Origin: Empedobacter falsenii | GTDB lineage: Bacteria > Bacteroidota > Bacteroidia > Flavobacteriales > Weeksellaceae | Assembly (NCBI RefSeq): GCF_013488205.1 | Contig: NZ_CP040908.1 | Coordinates: 62,001-126,000, forward strand | DNA: 64,000 nucleotides | Reading direction: 5' to 3' | Shown: positions 9,129 through 15,436 of the stretch, piece after piece | Numbering within the stretch: the first letter of the stretch is position 1 | Layout of the letters: every line of letters starts with the position of its first letter | Position numbers and translations under genes: made by a program | Notes under the pieces: generated by a model | Databases searched by the model: none | Seen by the model: the letters and a program-made list of their open reading frames with translations, nothing else | What the model was told of the DNA's origin: nothing

Positions 9129-9644
9129 ATGAAACAAATTAGATTGATAGCAGTATTTACAATGATGGTTTTCGGAAGCGTTTTATCTTTCGCTCAAGAA
9201 ATTGCACATATTGATACGCAAGCAGTAATTGAATCAATGCCAGCATACAAAAAAGCTGAAGCAGACTTAGAAGCATTAGGAAAAGGTCACCAAACTAAAA
9301 TTGAAGCTTTACAAGCAGAATATAAGGCTTTTATGGAAAAAGCACAAAAAGATTTAGCTGGTAAATCTCAAGAAGAAGCTCAAAAATTAATTGCAGCGAA
9401 CAAATACCAAGAAAAAGAGCAAGAAATGCAAAAGAAATATGAAAATTATGCAAAAGCTGCTCAAGATGAAATGCAAGCAAAAGAGAAAGCTTTAATGGAT
9501 CCAATCGAGAAAAGAGTAATGGATGCAATTAATGCTGCTGCTGCAAAAAAAGGAGTTAAATATGTTTTACCTGCAGGTGTTTTAGTTTACAAAGCTGGAG
9601 GATACGACTTATTAAACGATGTTAAAAAAGAATTAGGTTTATAA
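9129..9644 (+). CDS. OmpH/Skp-family periplasmic chaperone (second copy)
   Basis: 171 residues with a signal peptide (cleavage near FAQE, residue 23), a long Lys/Glu/Ala-rich coiled-coil arm (about 45-120) and the short Skp C-terminal core (VKYVLPAGVLVYKAGGYDL). It is more compact than its upstream neighbour and lacks the Ser/Asn tail. It closes the BamA cluster and is followed by a strong terminator. Two divergent Skp copies side by side are normal in Bacteroidota; how they divide clients is not known. Confidence 0.92.
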   Translation: MKQIRLIAVFTMMVFGSVLSFAQEIAHIDTQAVIESMPAYKKAEADLEALGKGHQTKIEALQAEYKAFMEKAQKDLAGKSQEEAQKLIAANKYQEKEQEMQKKYENYAKAAQDEMQAKEKALMDPIEKRVMDAINAAAAKKGVKYVLPAGVLVYKAGGYDLLNDVKKELGL

Positions 9645-9668
9645 TTTTAAGTATTATTAATATCTTCA

Positions 9669-9693
9669 AGCCACTATTTTAGTGGCTTTTTTT
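9669..9693 (+). terminator. Rho-independent terminator after the bamA-ompH cluster
   Basis: Stem AGCCACTA / TAGTGGCT followed by a run of seven T. It ends only 4 bp before the rmlD start codon, so the next gene must use a promoter overlapping the hairpin or depend on read-through. Confidence 0.85.
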
Positions 9694-9697
9694 ATAT

Positions 9698-10552
9698 ATG
9701 AAAAGAATTTTAGTTACCGGAGCGAATGGTCAGTTAGGTCAATCAATCTTAGAGCAATCAAAAAACTACAAGGAAATTGAATGTTTTTTTGTCACTCGAA
9801 ACGAATTAGATATTACGAACGAAGAATTAATTAATCATTATTTCGAAGATAAATCATTCGATTTTGTTATCAATTGTGCAGCTTATACAGCGGTTGATAA
9901 AGCAGAAGATGATCAAGAGAATGCTTATTTAGTAAACGCAAAAGCAACAGAATTTTTAGCAAAAATTACGAATGAGAAAGGAATTCCATTTATTCATGTT
10001 TCGACAGATTATGTGTTTGATGGAACTGAAGCTCAACCTCGTTTAGAAACTGATCAAACAAATCCGATTGGTGTCTATGGTCAAACAAAGTTAGACGGAG
10101 AAAATTTAGCATTAGAAAACAATCCTAAAACGATTATTTTACGCACAGCTTGGGTTTATTCTCGATTTGGAAATAACTTCGTTAAAACGATGCTTAGATT
10201 GTTTAATGACAAAGATTCAATCTCTGTTGTGGCAGATCAAATTGGTTCTCCAACAAATGCGATTGATTTGGCTGACGCAATCTTAACGATTATTTCGAAA
10301 AATGATTTAACGTATGGAATTTTTAATTATTCGAATGAAGGAGAATGTTCTTGGTTTGAATTTGCTCAAAAAATTAAAGAATTTTCTAATTCAACAATCG
10401 AAATTAATCCTGTTCCAACTTCAGCTTATCCAACAAAAGCGAAGCGTCCTGCGTACAGTTTATTGGATAAATCAAAAATAAAAGAAGTGTATCAACTTGA
10501 TATTCCGACTTGGGAAGATAGTTTGAAAGAAGAATTGAAGTATTTGATTTAG
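9698..10552 (+). CDS. rfbD: dTDP-4-dehydrorhamnose reductase (RmlD)
   Basis: 284 residues of the extended SDR superfamily. The NAD(P)-binding glycine motif is at the N-terminus (TGANGQLGQS), and the catalytic Tyr-Lys pair is in VYGQTKLDGE near residue 128. The sequence HVSTDYVFDG is a family hallmark. The enzyme makes dTDP-L-rhamnose, the last step of the rml pathway feeding cell-surface polysaccharide. None of rmlA, rmlB or rmlC is adjacent, so the gene is an orphan here. The start lies immediately past a terminator. Confidence 0.93.
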   Translation: MKRILVTGANGQLGQSILEQSKNYKEIECFFVTRNELDITNEELINHYFEDKSFDFVINCAAYTAVDKAEDDQENAYLVNAKATEFLAKITNEKGIPFIHVSTDYVFDGTEAQPRLETDQTNPIGVYGQTKLDGENLALENNPKTIILRTAWVYSRFGNNFVKTMLRLFNDKDSISVVADQIGSPTNAIDLADAILTIISKNDLTYGIFNYSNEGECSWFEFAQKIKEFSNSTIEINPVPTSAYPTKAKRPAYSLLDKSKIKEVYQLDIPTWEDSLKEELKYLI

Positions 10553-10570
10553 TTTCAATTTTAATAACAT

Positions 10571-10600
10571 AAAAAAGCTCGAGAATTTCTCGAGCTTTTT
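10571..10600. terminator. Bidirectional terminator between rfbD and serS
   Basis: A perfect stem AAAAAGCTCGAGA / TCTCGAGCTTTTT with a 3-nt loop and A/T runs on both sides. It serves converging genes. It shares the GCTCGA core with hairpins at 33621 and 46422. Confidence 0.9.
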
Positions 10601-10621
10601 ATTTATCTGAAAGGTTATTAA

Positions 10622-11890
10622 TTAATCTAAAATCTCAAAACGAGTATAAGGTTGCAATGCTTTCGGAATTTTTACTGTTCCATCAGCCTGTTGGTGATTC
10701 TCTAGAATTGACGCTAAAATACGTGGTAAAGCTAAAGCAGAACCATTTAAACTATGCGCTAATTGAGTTCCATTTTCATCTTTGTAACGTAATTTCAAAC
10801 GATTTGCTTGGAAAGTCTCAAAATTAGAAACAGAAGAAACTTCTAACCATTTTTCTTGCGCTTCAGAGAAAACTTCGAAATCGTATGTAATTGCAGATGT
10901 AAAACCTGTATCACCACCACATAGTCTTAAAATACGGTATGGTAATTCTAAATCTTCTAAAATTCCTTTTACGTGCTCAATCATTCCGTCTAAAGCAGCA
11001 TAAGAATTTTCTGGTTTTTCAATACGCACAATCTCAACTTTCTCAAATTGGTGCAAACGGTTCAAACCTCTTACATCTTTTCCATAAGAACCCGCTTCAC
11101 GACGGAAACATGGCGAATATGCAGTCAACGTAATTGGTAAATCTTCTGCTCTTACAATCGTATCACGGTAAATATTTGTCACAGGAACTTCCGCAGTCGG
11201 AATCAAGTACAAATCATCTTCTCCAATATAATACATTTGCCCTTCTTTGTCTGGTAACTGTCCTGTTCCATAACCAGAAGCCTCATTCACAACGAAAGGA
11301 GGAACGATTTCTGTATAACCAGCATCAGAATTTTTATCTAAGAAAAATTGCGTTAAAGCACGTTGCAAACGAGCACCTTTTCCTTTGTAAACAGGGAAAC
11401 CAGCTCCAGTAATTTTAACACCTAATTCAAAATCAATGATGTCAAATTTCTTAGCAACTTCCCAGTGTGGCAAATTGTTTGGTTTTGCAGTTGCATCTCC
11501 GTGTTCAAAAACGATTTCGTTATCATCAGCATCTTTTCCTGCCATTACGATTTCGTTCGGAATATTCGGGATTTGATACAAAATATCTTTAACGGATGTT
11601 TCGTAAGACGATAATAAATCTTGTAACTCTTTTGATTGAGTTTTTAAATCAACCGTTTTGTTTTTTAATTCATTAGCCTCTTCCGATCTTCCATCTTTAA
11701 ACAAATTACCAATTTCTTTTGCTAATTTGTTGGATTCAGCTAATACATTATCTAATTCAAATTGTGTTTTACGACGAAGTTCATCCACATTTAAAACTTC
11801 ATCAACAAGATCTAATTGTTTGAAGTTACGTTTTTTAAGTCCTTCAATTACACGATCTTTGTTTTCTTGAATGTAAGAAACTACTAGCAT
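10622..11890 (-). CDS. serS: Seryl-tRNA synthetase
   Basis: 422 residues from the ATG at 11890. An upstream in-frame TTG exists, but it sits in the -7 box, and family members begin like MLVVSYIQENKDRV. The N-terminal 110 residues form the tRNA-binding antiparallel coiled coil, followed by a class II catalytic core with motif 2 (TAYSPCFRREAGSYGKDVRGLNR, residues near 270) and motif 3 (LNGSALALPRILASILEN). It charges tRNA-Ser and also supplies tRNA-Sec in species that use it. Single gene between a terminator and its own promoter. Confidence 0.97.
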   Translation of the reverse strand: MLVVSYIQENKDRVIEGLKKRNFKQLDLVDEVLNVDELRRKTQFELDNVLAESNKLAKEIGNLFKDGRSEEANELKNKTVDLKTQSKELQDLLSSYETSVKDILYQIPNIPNEIVMAGKDADDNEIVFEHGDATAKPNNLPHWEVAKKFDIIDFELGVKITGAGFPVYKGKGARLQRALTQFFLDKNSDAGYTEIVPPFVVNEASGYGTGQLPDKEGQMYYIGEDDLYLIPTAEVPVTNIYRDTIVRAEDLPITLTAYSPCFRREAGSYGKDVRGLNRLHQFEKVEIVRIEKPENSYAALDGMIEHVKGILEDLELPYRILRLCGGDTGFTSAITYDFEVFSEAQEKWLEVSSVSNFETFQANRLKLRYKDENGTQLAHSLNGSALALPRILASILENHQQADGTVKIPKALQPYTRFEILD

Positions 11891-11908
11891 ACTTTTATTA
11901 AATTTATA

Positions 11909-11916
11909 CAAATGTA
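11909..11916 (-). promoter_or_regulatory. -7 promoter element for serS
   Basis: TACATTTG on the minus strand, a perfect TAnnTTTG, 18 bp before the serS ATG. This supports the shorter start chosen for the protein. Confidence 0.55.
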
Positions 11917-12221
11917 TAAATAATTAATTTTTTAGAATAAAGATTAAATGATTTAGTATCAAAAATTAATCAAAATCTACTTATTTTTAGATTTTACTGT
12001 CTTTATTAGATAAATAATTGACATAATGTTTTTTACAAATAATATTCAAAAATTGTAAAATATTTTATAATTAATTGATAATTAATGCATTAAACTTTAT
12101 TTATTGAGAATTTATTAATACAACTATATTACATTGATTTTACATGCTGTTGTTTGCATTTCGAAATACATTTGTCAAAGAAAATTAATCGAAAATTATT
12201 AATAATTAAAACAATAAAACA
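11917..12221. other. AT-rich intergenic region upstream of the heptad lipoprotein
   Basis: About 300 bp with very low GC between divergent serS and the small lipoprotein gene. Apart from a -7 box (TACATTTG at 12167-12174, 48 bp before the lipoprotein ATG), I see no conserved gene, strong hairpin or RNA. The 48-bp leader begins an A-rich stretch common before highly expressed Bacteroidota genes. Confidence 0.5.
12167..12174 (+). promoter_or_regulatory. -7 promoter element for the heptad-repeat lipoprotein
   Basis: TACATTTG, perfect match to TAnnTTTG, 47 bp upstream of the ATG. Candidate -33 TTG triplets (12150, 12154) are closer than the usual 19 nt. Confidence 0.5.
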
Positions 12222-12473
12222 ATGAAAAAATTTTTCGCAGTAGTTGCAGTAGCAGCTTTATCTTTAGGAGCAGTATCTTGTGGTGAGAAAAAAGCAGAAG
12301 AAGCACCAGCTAACGTTGATTCAGCAGCAGTAACAGTTGATTCAGCAGCAGCAGTAGTTGATTCAGCAGCAGCAGTAGTTGACTCAGCAGCAGCTAAAGT
12401 TGATTCAGCAGCAACTAAAGTTGAAGGTGCAGCTAAAGAAGTAGCTCCAGCTACTGAAGCTCCAGCAAAATAA
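12222..12473 (+). CDS. Small lipoprotein with VDSAAAV 7-residue repeats
   Basis: 83 residues, no known domain recognised. A signal peptide ends at a lipobox-like AVSC with Cys20 as the likely lipidation site. Residues 32-66 are five consecutive 7-residue units (VDSAAVT, VDSAAAV twice, VDSAAAK, VDSAATK) encoded by near-identical 21-bp DNA repeats, followed by VEGAAKE. Val and Ala recur every seven residues, as in an alanine-zipper coiled coil. The protein ends in Lys83. Size, lipid anchor, heptads and terminal lysine recall Braun's lipoprotein, but there is no sequence identity to prove it. A paralogue with the same signal peptide is at 59273. Confidence 0.85.
   Translation: MKKFFAVVAVAALSLGAVSCGEKKAEEAPANVDSAAVTVDSAAAVVDSAAAVVDSAAAKVDSAATKVEGAAKEVAPATEAPAK
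12325..12429 (+). repeat. In-gene tandem 21-bp repeats
   Basis: Five head-to-tail 21-bp units of the pattern GTTGATTCAGCAGCA plus six variable bases, inside the lipoprotein gene. Unit length is a whole number of codons, so copy-number change would keep the frame and shorten or lengthen the rod by seven residues. Confidence 0.8.
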
Positions 12474-12501
12474 TTTGAAATAACATTCAGATCATATAAA
12501 G

Positions 12502-12530
12502 AAACCACTTATTAGATAAGTGGTTTTTTT
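12502..12530. terminator. Terminator between the heptad lipoprotein and holB
   Basis: Stem AACCACTTAT / ATAAGTGGTT with a short loop and a T run on the plus strand. It overlaps the holB stop codon region, so it serves the lipoprotein gene and possibly both converging genes. Confidence 0.8.
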
Positions 12531-13653
12531 ATGCTGTTTTGCGATGTAAATATCTCGTTAGCTTGATTGATAAATCTAAAAGAATAATTTTAGAATTACC
12601 ATTTCGCTCGATATGATATGACGCTTCATTAATTTCATTTAAAATATCTTCGATATTTGCTCCATGTATAAAAGGCGCAAAACCTTGCCATTTAAAGCCT
12701 TCTGCATTGATTTGCAAGAAAACTAAATCATCAGATTGATACGTTTTTAACAAAGCTTGACGAAAAATCTCGGAACAATAGTTCAAAAAATCTTTTTGCT
12801 CACTTCTCGACCAACTTGCAATTTGATTTGACCAATCAATCAAATCCTTTAAAACGGTTGGAGTTTTGGCTGCCATAAACGCTTTTCGAACCCAAGTCAC
12901 AAAATATTTATCGAATAAATGCTCGTCATCATTCAATTGATGCAAGGCTTCTCGTACATTTCCTTGCGATAGAAAAGCAATATGTTGCGCTTTTTCTGGA
13001 TTAATATTTTTCTTCTCAACCAAATAGTTCTTTACATCCGATTGCGATAAACGTGGGATTTTGACTAATTGACAACGAGAAGTAATGGTTTGTAAAATTA
13101 AATCCTCGCGCTCTGTTACCAATAAAAACAGTGTTTTTTGAGGTGGTTCTTCAATTATTTTCAACAATTTATTGGCTGCAGCAGTTGTCATTTCCTCTGC
13201 TTGCCAAATAATCATGATTTTGTAACCGCCTTCGTAACTGTTTAGCGCTAATGTTTTAACAATTTCATCTGCTTCATCAACAGGGATAACGCCTTGTTTT
13301 TTTTCAATTCCGAGATGGGACATCCAATCGGTTAGATTTCCATAGACATTTTCGTCTACAAAAGTTCGCCAATCGTTTAATAAATACTTAGCAAGTGGCT
13401 TTTTTACACTTTCTGTTGCTGAATAAGGAAAAGAAAAATGTAAATCGGGATGTTGTAATTTATCAACTTTCAGATTGCATTGTTCGTTATTCAAACCACA
13501 CAAAACCTCACGTGCATAAGCAATAGCCAAAGCCAAAGTTCCCGAACCTTCTGGACCAGAAAATAGCTGCGCATGACTTATACGACCATCTTTTATAGAT
13601 TGTTGAAGTTTGTTTTTAATCTCCTGTTGTCCAATTACATTTTCCCAAAGCAT
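12529..13653 (-). CDS. holB: DNA polymerase III subunit delta' (clamp-loader ATPase-like)
   Basis: 374 residues with the AAA+ clamp-loader fold. The Walker A region reads GPEGSGTLALA, so the usual Lys is replaced by Thr and ATP binding is unlikely, as in known delta' subunits. A pair of Cys lies near residue 52-59 (CGLNNEQC), only part of the zinc module of E. coli delta'. The downstream motif KLLKIIEEPPQKTLFLLVTE and sensor region TITSRCQLVKI are typical. With delta and gamma/tau it opens the sliding clamp. The start codon lies 4 nt after a -7 box. Confidence 0.9.
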   Translation of the reverse strand: MLWENVIGQQEIKNKLQQSIKDGRISHAQLFSGPEGSGTLALAIAYAREVLCGLNNEQCNLKVDKLQHPDLHFSFPYSATESVKKPLAKYLLNDWRTFVDENVYGNLTDWMSHLGIEKKQGVIPVDEADEIVKTLALNSYEGGYKIMIIWQAEEMTTAAANKLLKIIEEPPQKTLFLLVTEREDLILQTITSRCQLVKIPRLSQSDVKNYLVEKKNINPEKAQHIAFLSQGNVREALHQLNDDEHLFDKYFVTWVRKAFMAAKTPTVLKDLIDWSNQIASWSRSEQKDFLNYCSEIFRQALLKTYQSDDLVFLQINAEGFKWQGFAPFIHGANIEDILNEINEASYHIERNGNSKIILLDLSIKLTRYLHRKTA

Positions 13654-13657
13654 AGTC

Positions 13658-13665
13658 CAAAGTTA
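13658..13665 (-). promoter_or_regulatory. -7 promoter element, predicted leaderless start for holB
   Basis: On the minus strand TAACTTTG is followed by GACT and then the holB ATG, a spacing of exactly 4 nt. This predicts an mRNA starting at or beside the start codon. Confidence 0.55.
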
Positions 13666-13671
13666 CTATTT

Positions 13672-14349
13672 TTATTTTTCAGAATTTATCAAACTTTTTA
13701 ATCGATTGATTTCTTCTAAATTAGCAATTCCAGAATCGTCAATCATTGCTGAAGAATGAAAATAAGTTGCATTTGCATATGAATCAATTTCTTCAATATT
13801 TGTTGAGCGCAAACCACCTCCAGGCATAATTGTAATTTGATTTTCTGCTTTTTTAACCAGATTTTTTAATTCACGTTTTCCATAATCTACATTGCTATCC
13901 AAGCCAGAAGTTAAGATTGTTTTGAATCCTAAATCAATCACTGTTTGAAGTGAGTCCTCGGCATCAGAAGTTCTGTCAAATGCACGATGAAACGTACATG
14001 GAAAAGGTTTTGAAAGTTCAACTAATTCTTGATTTCGTTCAAAATCAATTTCGTTATCTTCATTCAAAATTCCAAAAACAAAACCATCAATTCTAAAATT
14101 TTTAATCATGATGATTTCAGATTTCATTTGTTCAAATTCTTCATCAGAATAACAAAAATCTCCACCACGAGGGCGAATCATCACCATAATTTCTTTGTCT
14201 GTTTCTTTTCGCAATGTTTTGATATCTTCAAAATCTGGTGTAACTCCACCTGTTGAAGCATTGGCGCATAACTCAATTCGATCTGCATTTGATTTTGCAG
14301 CAATTAAAGCTGATTCTAAGTTGAAACAAGCGATTTCTAATTTTTTCAT
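13672..14349 (-). CDS. cutC: CutC-family TIM-barrel protein
   Basis: 225 residues, slightly shorter than E. coli CutC (about 248). Family signatures include the N-terminal EIACFNLESALIAAKSNADRIELC, the VMIRPRGGDF motif, and MPGGGLRSTNI near the C-terminus. CutC was first named for copper tolerance, but its barrel fold looks enzymatic and the true reaction is unsettled. Its start overlaps the glycosylasparaginase stop by 4 bp (ATGA), so the two are translated as a coupled pair. That context suggests a part in N-glycan or amino-sugar catabolism rather than copper (inference). Confidence 0.9.
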   Translation of the reverse strand: MKKLEIACFNLESALIAAKSNADRIELCANASTGGVTPDFEDIKTLRKETDKEIMVMIRPRGGDFCYSDEEFEQMKSEIIMIKNFRIDGFVFGILNEDNEIDFERNQELVELSKPFPCTFHRAFDRTSDAEDSLQTVIDLGFKTILTSGLDSNVDYGKRELKNLVKKAENQITIMPGGGLRSTNIEEIDSYANATYFHSSAMIDDSGIANLEEINRLKSLINSEK

Positions 14350-15347
14350 TTTGTAATAGATTTTCCGTCAATCAAACGATTTCCAGTTTCGTCATAAACC
14401 GCAAAGTTAAAGCCTGGATGGATACAATACGAACCATATTCACCTTGTTTATTAATCGCAATAAAACCAACTTGAATAGCCGATAAATCTTTTTTGCGCG
14501 ATTTTGTTAACTTAATAATTCGATGTACAGCCTCCTTACACGCATTTTCTGGCGAATAACCTTGACGCATCAATTCCACAACCAAATGACTTCCCGCAAT
14601 ACGAATTACTTCTTCACCGTGTCCAGTTGCTGTCGCTGCACCAATTTCGTTATCAACATACAAACCTGCGCCGATAATTGGTGAATCTCCAACACGTCCG
14701 TGCATTTTGTATGCCATGCCACTTGTCGTACAAGCTCCAGAAAGATTTCCGTGCGCATCTAATGCAATCATTCCAATTGTATCATGATTTTCGATATTGA
14801 TTGGCATTTGATAGTTGGTGTCTTTCAACCATTCTTTCCATTCTTGTTCGGAAACATCAGTCAATAAATTCTCTTTTCTGAAGCCTTTTTCCAACGCAAA
14901 TTGAAGTGCACCATTTCCAACTAACATAACATGCGGCGTATCTTCCATCACTTTTCGCGCAACAGAAATAGGATGTTTGATATATTCTAAACCTGCAACA
15001 GAACCGATATTCGCTTGATCGTCCATAATACAGGCGTCCAACGTTACTTTTCCATCACGATCAGGACGTCCACCGTAACCAACACTTCGTTCATTTGGAT
15101 CTGCTTCTACCAATTTTACACCTTGTTCTACTGCGTTTAAAGCAGTTCCATTTTTTCCTAAAATTTTCCAAGCTTCAGCGTTGGCTTCAAGCCCAAAACG
15201 CCATGTAGAAAGAACAATTGGCTTATTGATTTTTGTTGAAGTAGCTGATTTTGTAGATTTAGTTTGCGCACTAAGATCAAGTTTCGTTGTACCTAAAAGC
15301 AAGCCTAGTGCACCTAAATTTTTTATAAAATTTCTTCTATTATTCAT
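14346..15347 (-). CDS. N4-(beta-N-acetylglucosaminyl)-L-asparaginase (glycosylasparaginase)
   Basis: 333 residues of the Ntn-hydrolase superfamily. The N-terminus NNRRNFIKNLGALGLLLG looks like a twin-arginine-type signal, suggesting periplasmic export. The nucleophile Thr190 lies in HDTIGM, where self-cleavage between Asp189 and Thr190 makes alpha and beta chains. Substrate-site motifs HGRVGDSPIIGAG and ATGHGEE follow. The enzyme splits the GlcNAc-Asn bond, the last step in N-glycoprotein breakdown; the best studied bacterial example is from the relative Elizabethkingia meningoseptica. It is upstream partner of cutC and divergent from the mannosidase gene. Confidence 0.95.
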   Translation of the reverse strand: MNNRRNFIKNLGALGLLLGTTKLDLSAQTKSTKSATSTKINKPIVLSTWRFGLEANAEAWKILGKNGTALNAVEQGVKLVEADPNERSVGYGGRPDRDGKVTLDACIMDDQANIGSVAGLEYIKHPISVARKVMEDTPHVMLVGNGALQFALEKGFRKENLLTDVSEQEWKEWLKDTNYQMPINIENHDTIGMIALDAHGNLSGACTTSGMAYKMHGRVGDSPIIGAGLYVDNEIGAATATGHGEEVIRIAGSHLVVELMRQGYSPENACKEAVHRIIKLTKSRKKDLSAIQVGFIAINKQGEYGSYCIHPGFNFAVYDETGNRLIDGKSITK

Positions 15348-15377
15348 GTGTTAATCGATTTCAAATTATGAATCTAA

Positions 15378-15385
15378 CAAATATA
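15378..15385 (-). promoter_or_regulatory. -7 promoter element for the glycosylasparaginase-cutC pair
   Basis: TATATTTG on the minus strand, perfect TAnnTTTG, 30 bp before the start codon, within the 89-bp gap shared with the divergent mannosidase gene. Confidence 0.5.
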
Positions 15386-15436
15386 ATTCATATAATTGTA
15401 TAACAGTTTATCTGATACTCAAAACACTAAAAACTT

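Noticed and set aside
12206-12508. Long Ala/Ser-rich reading frame antisense to the small lipoprotein.
   Set aside because: It is a mirror of the Ala-codon repeats on the other strand, with no promoter or start signal, and the plus-strand frame has a signal peptide.
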